A stretch of DNA of 64,000 bases. Source: Saccopteryx bilineata (Eukaryota; Chordata; Mammalia; Chiroptera; Emballonuridae). Within the stretch, counting starts at the first letter, position 1; every line of letters starts with the position of its first letter. The position numbers and the translations under genes were made by a program. Positions 30,843-42,800 of this stretch are shown here, piece after piece. A model generated the notes under the pieces. The model was not told the origin of the DNA. It saw only the letters and a list, made by a program, of their open reading frames with translations, and searched no databases. The stretch is taken from the NCBI RefSeq assembly GCF_036850765.1, contig NC_089490.1, positions 241,366,442 to 241,430,441 of the forward strand, read 5' to 3'.

Positions 30843-33800
30843 GTGAGCCTTGAGCAGTGGAGGTGCTGGGCCACGCCCATACTAGGTGGTGGGAAGGTCA
30901 AGTAGAGAGGATAGAAGGTGGAGCACAAGACCTCAGTAAGGCAGATGTCCTCTGGGCCGTTGTGTCCTAGTCCTAGCAGAGTGCTCACCTCCCTGCACTC
31001 TGCTCTGTGGTGCTGGGCTGAGCTGAGCTGTTGTTGAAGCAAGGGGATGCTAGGTGGCTGGAGAAATGAGACCCTGGCAGCACCCAGGACCCCCCAAGCT
31101 AAGCTGCTTCTGTTCTCAGGACACAGCCAGCTGTCCAGCCTGGAGTAGGGGTTTGGAGGAGTCACCAACACGGTCATGGTGAGCCCTTTGCAGAAGGAAC
31201 TGAGCCCACCAATCTCAGGGTCTTGGAAGGAAAGAGCAGGTTGCTAGGGTGGGGTGATCATGTGCTGAGGGTGGCCTGCCCGGAGCCTGGCGGGGCACTC
31301 TTCCCGCAGACACTCATCTCTGTGCCAGCCAGTTCCACCCTCCGGGGCTGTCCTGTGAGCCTCAGCAGTTGGATTACCTCTGCCCAACTGCCACTGCTGG
31401 GGCTCTGTTGCAGGAGGAGGAGGGAGTAATGTGGTGCCTTCTCTTAACATTCCTGTTCTGTCACAAAACCTTGCAAATCTTGGCCGGTCACAGCAGGGAC
31501 TCATGCTGTGTCCAGGCAGCACCAGAGTGAGTGGCCTGATGGTGGCTGTCCTCATGCGGGTATCTAGTCCTGGGCTCTTTGCCCGTTCAGGACTTCCCGG
31601 ACACAATCTCATCACCAGGCATTGCCCAGGCCAGTGAATGCCTAGGCTCACAGCCAGACCGACCCTGCTCGGGCACCCTGTGAGGCCCCCTCTTCGAGTC
31701 TCAACAGCAGACTTCCCTGTCTGTGGGGAGCTCTGGCCATCTCTGGCACCTACCTTCCCTGGAGTAGCTTTCATATCTGGGACATGGGGCCTCTGGCCTC
31801 ATTTGGCAACTTGCCCAGGCAGCCCTAGCCACCCACGTTTCTTCTGTCTGCATAAAATTTGTGCAACTTTTTGAAGCTCTTTTCCATGCACCATTTTTTC
31901 GTGTTCTCACCATGACCCCGTTGGGAAGCTGCAGGGCAGCTGGAAAAGGGACAAAGGGAGGACTCAGACCCAGAAGGGTTTGGAGGAGCTGGGGCTAGGC
32001 AGGAGCAGGGCCTGGAGCCCCCACCCACCTGGCTTCCCAGCTCCCTCATGCCCCAGCAGCTCGGTGCCAGCCTATCTGCCTCTAGGTTTCCCAGGGGAGG
32101 TGAGGTGCAGACTGCTGCTCAAGGGAGAGAGGCAGGGAAGGCAACTTGGAAGCACCGGAAGCTCAGTATTGAAGGGCCTTCGTGCCTCGCTGGGTCCCAT
32201 TTTGTGGTGGGTTGCGCAGGTGCAGCTGGTCTCAGCCCATCAGAGTGGCTAGACCTCTGCACTGACCATACACAGTGTGGCCACATTAGGAAACACAGAC
32301 ATGCTAATGTGGGAGGCTGCTCAGGAAGTTCTGTCTGGGAGTGGGTGCCACTGAGCAAAGGCTGGTCCTGATGTGACAGGCAGAATGTGTCCCACTTGCC
32401 TCATCAGGGTGACGGTGGCTGCAGACCTGTCCCTACAGGAGACAGCTTCTGTGCTCTGGCTCGAGGAGCTAGTTGTCTTGGGGGACTGTCTTCTGAGGGC
32501 TGAAGCTGTGGTGTGCATAGAGGCGAAGAAGACAGGCCTGGGTTCAAGTCCTTGCCCTGAATTTCTAGCTGTGTGATTTTGGGACACTTATTAACCTCTT
32601 TAAGCTTCGGTTTCCCCATCTGTGAAAGGGGACATGATTATCATATCTTCTTCCTGGGTGCCTGGAAGAACAGAAAGCCCTTGGTGCTGTGTCAGCCGCA
32701 AGTGGTCGGTTTCTACTTGTTGCTTCATCGTGTTGACATGTTGTTCAAAGTGGGGCTGAACAGGCAAGTCTCCCCCCCCCCCCATTTCATGCTTTTATGC
32801 AGTTTCCAGGGAGGTGACACGGTACCATGAAGTTCTTTGATACTTGCCTTTTCTTCCCTGGCCTGTCTGCGGCATTGTCTGTTTCTGCTGTTTCTCCAGA
32901 AAGCCTAGCACTGTCTAGCTTGTAACAGACACTCAGTAAATGTGGATTGAGCCAGATGAGTTTCCAGAGCTTATGGTTAAGCCCCCAGCAGGCTCCAGAT
33001 GTCAAACTCTAATTTTCCTTCTCTCTGGGGCTAGACCTTCCCTGCTGTCTTCTGGGGAGCCCTGACTGTGCTGCCCCATCAGCTCAGGCCTTCAGTGCCT
33101 GGGGTACCCCATGGAGAGGAATCTTTCTCCTGCCGGGGTCCAGCTCCCAAAGTAGGGTTCTGGAGGCTGGGTTGAGGTGATGGCCACTGCTCCACCCTGG
33201 TCCCATGGAGGCAGCAGATCACTGCATACCGCTCAGTTGGAGGCCCCAGGCTCCTGGCTCCCTGTCCTGAGGAGCCTGTCAGAGGTGAACGTGGCCCTGG
33301 GCACCAAGGAGGAATACTGTCCAAGCACTGGTGAGGCATGCACAGACATTTGAGTGACCCACTGGATCCCTGACCAAGTGAGGTGTGGTTTGGTCAGTCA
33401 ACCACAACATTTATTTCCTTCACTTGGCAGAAAGACAAGAGAGAAAAACAGCTCACAGCCTATAGTGTGATCCAGTTACCAAAAAACAAACAAAAAAAAC
33501 TTTCCAATGGTTCATTCATCAATAACCTGGTGGTCATCTACATGTACTTTACATGTCATTTGCATAACACTTTTACATGCTTGGGCATATACCCTCAGCT
33601 CCTAATTCTGGGGAATCTGTCCCTGTACCTCTCACCCTGGGGTTTCTTGGTGGCACCTAGTCCAGGGGGATGGCTATGGGGATGAGAGCCAGCAAGGCTC
33701 CCTGACCAAAGCCCTCTCAGTAAGCAGAGACCAGATAGCTGGTGTGGGGTGAGGGGTAGTGGATGTTTGGGAGTCAGAGCAACCTGAGTTTGAACCTTGC

Positions 33801-36800
33801 TCTGTTCCTAACAAGCTGTGCAACCTTGGATAAGGTAGTCAACCCCTCTGAGCCTCCTCCCCCCATCGTCTGTTAGATGGCAGGGCTGGATCCATGGTCT
33901 CTGTGGCTCTCCTCTGTCGCTCCTGACAGTGCTGTGCAGAGGACTTGGGAAAGCTGGGCTGTGCTCCTAGCTCCAGAGTTAAGAACGAGATTTGACACTG
34001 TGTCTCTCTGCTTTCCCTTACTCAGTGCTCACGGCTTCTCACTAGTGCAGGTAACTGAATCCGCCTTCTACAGATGGTTTTTTAGATAAACTAAGGTCTG
34101 AGGCTCAGGGAGGTTCAGAAATTTGCCCAGATAAGCATCTTGACAGGAGGAGAGACAGGATTTGAACCCAGGCCTGTTTCCCAGACACCTTGAAGCAGCA
34201 AAGCCCAGGGTCATCTTGAATCAGCCCAAGAAGCTGCAGGATTTACAGAGGAGTTTCCTCAAGGCTGTCAGCAGGGTGCTCCTTCTCCTCTGATCTTTGC
34301 CAATGTCCCCTGCGCTCTGCTCAGCCCATGCATGCTCCCCCCCCATCACCTTCACTCCAGTGGGCAGAGGGGCCCCTGGTAGCCTTGCTTCTGTCCACAG
34401 CTGGAAGCCTGCCCAGCCAGGCGGCTGACTAGGGAAGCACAGCCAGGAGTGGGGGAGGCTGGCCTGCTGGCCCAGGCTTGGGGGTGGGGGGGAGGAATCG
34501 GGTAGCCTAGGGTGTGTTCGCTTTTAGACATCAATTTAGCCTCCTCCTCCGACTATCCTGGGCCTTTCTTGACGTTAAAGTGCTCCTGTGCTGATGCCCC
34601 CCGCCAGGCTGCAGTCTGGGGCTTCTGTCTGCTTTCAGCAGAGGGAGGCGATTGCAGCTCTGCTGTGTGAGGATGGATTAGTCAGAGGTCTGGAGCATGA
34701 GACAGAAGAAGAGGAATGGTAGGAAGACCCCACATCCAACCCCTTCACCTGCAGAAGAGGGAACAGAGGTCCAGAGTGTTCAAGGTCACTCCTCCAGGAG
34801 CTGTCTGCTCCCTAGCCTCTGACCTAAAGGCCCAGGGCAGGAAGAGCCCTTAGCAATTACCCCCTCAAGGAACAGAGCAGAGACTCTCGACAGGTTACGT
34901 CAGCACATCCGTGTGGGCTCAGGGGGTGCTTGATGGGAGGTTGTTGATTTCTGATTAAAAAGATAATTTCTTTGTTTGAATTAAGGGCAGCGTCAGTGGG
35001 TCATGTTAAAGAGCATGCCGGCAGGCATGGTGACAGTGACGTGGACGTAGCTGAGAGTGATGAGAGTGAGTTCCTGGGGGAGCACTTCCCTCCACTGGCT
35101 CTGGACTGGCTCTCAGGGTTCAGTCCACCAGGTGTGAGCTCCTGAGGAGCAGGTAAAGGCCCATGTGCCTTCTAGAGAGCCCTGGGCTGGAGTCCTAGAG
35201 GCCCCGCCCTGACTTTGACGTTTACTTCGGAGCATAAACATAATCTATTGTTAAAATTTTCAGAAATAGAGGAAAGAATAAAGATAACATTATCACCAGT
35301 AATTCTACCACCTACAGGTAACCTAACATTTGGTGTTCCAGGAAATTTTCCCACACATCTCTTTATCTACCTAGCTGCTTCCCTACCTACCTATCAATGA
35401 CCTATCAACCACCTATTTTTTTTTAATATTCTAGCTAACTTTATCATTATTATTTTTTAGATTTTATTTATTCATTTTAGAGAGAGGAGACAGAGACAGA
35501 GAGAGAGAAGGGGAGAGGAGCAGAAAGCATCAACTCCCATATATGCCTTGACCAGGCAAGCCCAGGGTTTCGAACCGTTGACCGCAGCGTTCCAGGTTAA
35601 CACTTTTACCCACTGCACCACCACACGTTAGGCCTCGACCACCTATTAATGTTCACATAGCTGAGAGCGTCAATAGCTTCGTACTATAGTGTATTTGCCC
35701 AGTGTTATAAGCATTTCTTCATGTCAATAAAAATTATTCTGTAAGGTTTTTTTAAAAATTTCATAAGCATCTTTAAGATGGTACAATATTGAGTTGATTT
35801 TTTCAATGCATCCCTTAGTCTCATGTGGAAAGGCCAGATTACTGTCTCTGTCAGGCACATGGGCTGCATCTGCCTCTCAGTCCCCATCGCTCATGGCCCA
35901 GATAGTTCTTCTGAGCGTGGTTGGTGCCAGGGCAGCCAGGACCACATCTGCACACCTTTCTGTGCATCCCCACTCTTGGCAGAGTAGGTATGCTGTCAGC
36001 ATGTTTTTAATAAAAGAATATCATATTTTATTTATTCATTCTTACATTTTTTATTATTTGGATTATTACCAATTTCTCGTTAAAAATAGCACACAGCCTG
36101 ATATACAAAACTGACGTTGTTTGTGTGGTTGGGACCACGCCGGGACCCTGGGCAGTGCTGCTTTGTCCACTGTAGAGCGCAGGATGAGGACTGCCAGCTC
36201 CCTCTGCTCTGACTCTGTTATTCCTCCCGACCATCTCCCTGAAACTGCAACTCCCCCAAAGAGCGCTGGCATTCCTCTGCCCCTGTGCCCTCTGGCTGCC
36301 CTCATTGCCTGCTCTCTACCTCCAGAGGCCTGGACATCCTGTTACTTAGCCTCTTGGTGAGGAGGGCAGTCCCAGGGTGGAGGGTGTGCAGTGTGGGCCC
36401 CCTGGGGTGACCCCATTGGGCAGGGTGGGCACAGAGCAGGGCCGGTGAGCACACTGGGTGAGTGGGCTGCACGAATCATCCCTGCAGCCTCCTTAGCTCA
36501 GGCGTACAGCCTAGTACATTTTTACATACAGATGGGCCTATGTAACCACCACCCAGATCAACATTTGGGACAGTCTAGAAGTCCAGAAGGCTCCCTGGTG
36601 TCACTCCTGCTCGGGACCCTTGAAAGTAACCACTGGGCTGCTCTTTATCCCTGTAGATTGGTTTTGCCTGTTCTTGAACTTTTATAAAAAAAGTCAAGTG
36701 GTGTAAGAGTCAAGTAAGTGTGACCAAACTTTCCATCCTGAGCAACTGAAGGAGGGCCTGTGGGTGCTGCTGGTGTGGGGGCAACAAAGGTCACCTCTGG

Positions 36801-39800
36801 GCATGCTGTGCTTGGGCCGCAGCCGGGTGCTGAGCAGGCAGTTGGAAGTTCGAAGATGGAGTTCAGGGATGGAGAGGTCTGGGCTGGGGGTGAGAGCCAT
36901 TGGCAGGTAGACCAACGCGGCTGGATGAGGTCCCCAAGATGAATAAGAAGACCAAGGACGGAGCGATGAGAGGTTGGGGAGAAGAGGAGGCACTGGCGGC
37001 AGAAGTTGAAAGAGAACCAGAGATGCAGGAGGGAACCCTGGAGCCTCGGGTGTGTGTCTGAGAGCTATGTATGGAAAGTGCATCACGGAGATGCTAGAGA
37101 CTGGCCATTCTGTGGTCATGGTGCCAATGGGTCAAGTGAGAGGAGGAATGAGAAGCAGCCTTGGATTTGGCCAGAGTGGTGCCAGCCGAGTGGTGGGAGG
37201 AGCCTGTGGGAGGGGCCCCGGGAGAACAGGAGTGAACTGGAGGCAGCTGGCATAGATGGTCCTTTGAGGATTTTGTGGTGTGGAGAGCAAAGCCCTGCGG
37301 TGAGGAAGTGCGGACAAGGCATGCTGTTTTGTGGTGCTCTCTGAGATAAGGGGACATGAGTATGTTTGTGTACTAAGATGGCTGAGAGAGATGGTGAAGG
37401 CAGGGCTTTCTGGAGTGATCTCTTGGTTTAGGAAGCAGAGCTGGGACCTCGGAGACACACAGAAGGCTGGTTTTATTGTCATATGGAGATTATCTGATGG
37501 GCAGGATGCAGAGTGTGTGGGTGTAGGTGCTGGGGGGGGTGATGTCCTCTTCTGTGTTGTCAGTGGGCAGGGAAGCAAGGTCATCAGCTGAGAGGGTGGA
37601 CGTGAGAGGCAGAAATGGAGAGTCTTCAGGGAGAAATGATTCTCTCAGAAGTGGGACAGTGATCGAGTCAGGGAGTTCGGTGTCATGGGGGTGCAGCAGA
37701 AAGGGCCCACCTGAAGTTCATGGTGAGATGTGTCTGCAGCTGCCTGTGCTGAGCTGTGTGGAACAGGTACTGAGGAGAGCTCGTTCCTTCTCTGGGTCAG
37801 ACGTGCCAGATGCTGTGACAGGCATGAGGCCACTGACTCTTGGAACTTAGAGACTGGTGGGCAGAGAGCCAATGCACTGGCCCACAAGCAGAGCGCTGCA
37901 ATTGCGCCCGAGGAAGATTCAGGGAGGGAGCATCCCAGCATTCCCTGTGGCAGGCTGTGCTTGGCTTCTCCAAAGTCTGGGCCAGTGTCTGGAGAGGTCA
38001 CAGGGGCTGTGAGGCTGGTGGCTTCGGGTAGAGGATTCACATTTTATTCTAAGTGCTCTGAGAAGCCTCGGAAGCACTTTAAGCAAGGAATGACATAATC
38101 CCAATTATATACTTAAAAGGTCAAAAGTCCTTAATAAAATATTAGTGAATCAAATCCAGCGGTATATAAGAAGGACAATATATCCCAATTAGGGTTATTC
38201 TGGGCACTGTGGGCACCCTGCACACCCCGCATCCCTACCTGCGAATGCAGCAGAGAGGATGGTCACTCTAGAGCAAGGGTCAGGAAACTTTTTGGCTGAG
38301 AGAACCATAAACACCACATATTTTAAAATGTAATTCCGTGAGAGCCATACAACGACCCATGTACGTTACTCATTATCCAATAAAAATTTGGTGTTGTCCC
38401 GGAGGACAGCTGTAATCAGCTCCAGACACTTGCAACCATGAACATGAGCGGTAGGAAATGAATGGATTGTAGTACATGAGAATGTTTTATATTTTTAACG
38501 TTATTATTATTTTTATTAAAGATTTGTCTGAGAGCCAGATGCAGCCATCAAAAGAGCCACATCTGGCTCACGAGCCATAGGTTCCCGACCCTTGCTCTAG
38601 AGGCCTACAGTTATTGTCAGCTCCAGCCCAGCCCCGAGTGGCAGAGCCCGTGGGCGTGGGGGTGTCCACTGCCTGGCCTACTTGGAGAAGCCCTCCTGTT
38701 TCCCCACTGACATGCCCTCCTTCAGCCCCTTTGAAGTAGAGAGTGCTCTGCAGTTGGGGGTTTGGTGCAGGCACTGGCGGCCAGCCCACAGGACCCTCAC
38801 CAGCCCGCTCTCAGAGGCCACCGTGCCCATGTCTCAGCTCCCACTCAGGATCACAGTGGTTCATCAGCCCCACTTCTCTCTGAGTGGAACCAAGAGCATC
38901 AGCCACAGTCACCCAGTTGGAATAGGAGTTCACCAGGCAGGGACTTTCCAGGAGACGGGAGAGGCGAGGCCCTATTGCCCTCCATGTGTTTGGCGCTCCC
39001 CTTGCCAGAGAGGTGCCTCTCTCCCTGCACTATGGAGACACACCCACGGAAGGAAGAGTGAGAGCATCCCCCAGGCAAACAGCTCAGGCCTGTGGAGCTG
39101 GGGTGTCCTGGAGTGGCTCCTTAACTTCTCTGAATGTTCATTTCCTCTGGGGCAAACAGCCTCTACACTTGCCAATGGGGTCACGGGGGGGTGGTAGTGG
39201 TGGTGGTGGTGGTGGTGGTGGTGGTGGTGGTGGTCACGAGGCTTCCAGATGAGGTGTGAGGGGCTGGCAAATACCCAGCACTCCGGGGCTGTCACTATGT
39301 CAGTTTTCCAGAGCTTGCTGCATGTTTATCGTGTGATGTCATGTGGCCTCTGCAGTCAAAATGAGCTGCAAACACGTGAGGGCAGGTGTGGTTCTCCCAT
39401 CTTGCTCTCTGTGTCTCATCTGGACGGCACTTAGTAGGTGTCTGAAACAGGGTCTGTGGGACAGGACTGGGAGAATGCTCAAATGGAGGAAAACCACACT
39501 GGAGAGGTTGGGTCTCCAGGATGGGAAGAAGCTAGTAGGGTTTTTCCTATTCACCCCCCCCCCCCGGGCCAAGGCAGGCGCTGGAGAATGAATGGTTGTT
39601 TCATTAAAATGCTCTGAGAGATCAGAGGGTGGGGGGCTGGGGTCCTGAGAGGTGAAAGGTCTCACTCCAGTTACCTGGCAAGTTAGGGGGGAGTATCCTG
39701 GTCTCCTGACTCCCCAGCAGGCTTCAGTTTCTGGAGGGAAGGGTGTGAATAGTCCCTCCAGAACCCTACTAGTCTCCTGCTGGCTCATGCTGTGCATTTC

Positions 39801-42800
39801 TCAATGCTTGTATACCTAGGAGCAGAAATAAGACCCCCTGGGTGCTGCCTGTTCCCCAAGTGGCTTCTGGGGAGGAAACATTCAGTGTGTTTGGGACTCA
39901 CTGTGCCCAGCAAACATGCCTGCCACAGGGGCCTAACCAGAGACCCCCCTCCCCCACAGCTATATGGGCAAAGGGAACTGTGATGACAACGGCCCAGTGA
40001 GTCACACTGACACCTTTTAGAGCCGTGTCAGGCCCTGGGCTGGCAGTGGAGTGAGCCAGGGAGGGCATGAAGGCATGACTCTCCCTGCCTCCCTGCTTTA
40101 ATCTGACAGGAGGCCACAGTGGCTTCATGCTTTTATTGGGGGGAGGGTGGTTACAGTGGTACCTTGAAATACAAACAGACTAACATACTAATTTTTTTAA
40201 GATACAAACTGCGCCTCAGTCCGTATTTTTGTTCGAGATCCGAGCGAAATTCTGGGATACGAGTCGTGATTTGGGAAGCTGCCGCTAGTTGGCTCGTTGG
40301 CACACGGGTCCAGTATCAGCAGTTTGATAACAGTTGACTGACTTACGAGCTCAGTTACAGAACGAATTAAATTTGTATCTCAAGGTACCACTGTATAGCT
40401 TTTTTTTTTTTTTCTTCCATTTTTCTGAAGCTGGAAACAGGGAGAGACAGTCAGACAGACTCCCGCATGCGCCCGACCGGGATCCACCCGGCACGCCCAC
40501 CAGGGGCGACGCTCTGCCCACCAGGGGGCGACGCTCTGCCCACCAGGGGGCGATGCTCTGCCCATCCTGGGCGTCGCCATGTTGCGACCAGAGCCACTCT
40601 AGCGCCTGAGGCAGAGGCCACAGAGCCATCCCCAGCGCCCGGCCATCTTTGCTCCAATGGAGCCTTGGCTGCGGGAGGGGAGGAGAGAGATAGAGAGGAA
40701 AGCGTGGCGGAGGGGTGGAGAAGCAAATGGGCGCTTCTCCTGTGTGCCCTGGCCGGGAATAGAACCCGGGTCCTCTGCACGCTAGGCCGACGCTCTACCG
40801 CTGAGCCAACCGGCCAGGGCTGTATAGCTTTTTAATGTTTACAAGTCAAAAAATACTGTGGTGGGATTCCAGACCTTTCATTCGTGCTCACTCTTGCCCC
40901 CTCTTGTCCAGACCCTGCTTCTCACGAACTTTTCTGTGTGTGTCCCACCTGCCACCATTAATCTTCCTCAGGCAGGAACGCAGTTTACATGGGCAAGTCA
41001 ACAAGTGTCTTCTGATGACACCAGTCCTGTCCCTAAGGGCACAGACCCACAGGCTGATAACTTACCAGCTGCCCGTGCAGGAAGCCTGAGCAGGCTTGGC
41101 CACACCAGACACATAGGCCCTGGGCCCTCCTGCTGCTGCGGTGCTCCGCCCCACACTACCTTCTACCTGTGCTCAGAGCACTTTCCCTGCCTCCAGCCTC
41201 TCTTTTGCACCTGCCCAGGCCTTGGTGCTGAGAAGGACAAGACCACACACAGAAACACCCAGAACAAAGAGCTCTTTCTTCCTCTTGTCTGTCTAGTTCC
41301 TACCTATTTTTTAATACTCAGGTCATACCTCTTCCAGGAAGCCTTCCTTGTTTTGCATTCCTGTTCCCACAACTCCTTATGCTCCCCTGTAACGCAGCCC
41401 TTGTCAAATCTCCCTCACTGGCTTGTGAAGAATTTGAGGGAATAGTCCCAGCCAATCACTTCTGCCTCCAGCGTGCCCAGCACAGTGTCTGCCTATGTTG
41501 GTGTCCGCCCCAATCTGCTTTCTGCCTGCAGTTCAGAGCTTCCCAAGGGCTGGCCTGACTGGTGGGTGTTGAGCTGCAGTCATGTGTGGGGTGGAGACCC
41601 AGGAGCAGTTACAGGGCAGGCATGCCCCACACCTGTCAACTCTGTTTCTCACCTGCTCCAAGCTGCTGGGAGTGGGCATGTGGCCCTGTGACCAGTGACC
41701 AATGGGCAGTAGGCAATGGGAGGCCCCATAATTGAGGCCACACACCAACAAGAACATCCTGACCACACAAGGTAGGGAGGCACCTGGTGCTAGGCTCTCA
41801 TCCCTCAGTGATGGGATAGCTCCAGGGCCTCGGAGTGTCTTCCCAGGAGTGCATGTCTCCTCACTGCTGAAGTTGTGTCATCCAAGAGGGGACATTCTCA
41901 AGGTCCTCTTGTCCTGTCAGGATATGGCCTGAGTCTGAACTCAGTCTTTAGTCAAGAGATAAACATGTTCAAGGGAAACATCTGTGAGGAGGCTCAAGGG
42001 TGGGCAAACCCCTCCCCTCTGGGGGAGGCTGGGGAAGAAGAGGTCACCAGTCTGCCTTGTAGAGACTTGGGGCCAGGACCCCAGAGCCTGGAGCTCAGGA
42101 CCTGGTCCGGCACTGGCCCACTTGATGAGCTACCCCATCGATAAGGGACTCCAGTCCTGCCCGACTGCTCAGGCTCTTCAGGGACCCAGGGCATCGAGAG
42201 TCGTGCCACGCTGCTCTGGTCTCAGCTCTGCCCTCTCTTGTTCTGTGACTTCGGCTGAACTCTTGGTGCCTCAGTTTCTACATCTGTAAACTAGACACAC
42301 TAACGTACCTCCTGGGGTTAGAGAGGCTTATACATAAAAACACGTCTCTCCCTAGCATCCCGGGCTTCTTCTTCCCCTTTCCTGCAGCTGCTGGGAGGGA
42401 GGACGAGCAGTGGACAATGTCTGTCTGTCTCTGTGTGGTTCAGGTGGACAGCTGACATGCCTGTCCACAGTGCAACTTGAGGGTTCCTTTACACGTACAG
42501 TGTCCACGAGCTCAACCATGGGGAAGTGACTGTGGCAAGGCTGGGAGCCACAGAGAGCCCTGTGTACAGGTGAGGGTGTGTCCTGTCCCTGTGCTGGGCA
42601 CAGTGCCAGGGGCACCTCCTTTTCTGCTTCAAGCCTGTTTGTGAGCCTGGGGGCTGCCTGGCATGAGGGGTCCTGGGAAACTCCCGTGCTGTCTGGTTGG
42701 GAGGGGTGCCAGCACGCTGGCCATTTCCTGACGTGAGAGCAGCTTTGGTGCCTCCTCTGTAGCCTTTTTAGATTTGTTTATTTTTGCAAGGTTGGTGTCA

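Noticed and set aside
40495..40565. Regularly spaced short repeats resembling a tiny CRISPR-like array
   Set aside because: They are tandem units inside a SINE, without unique spacers, in a mammalian genome.
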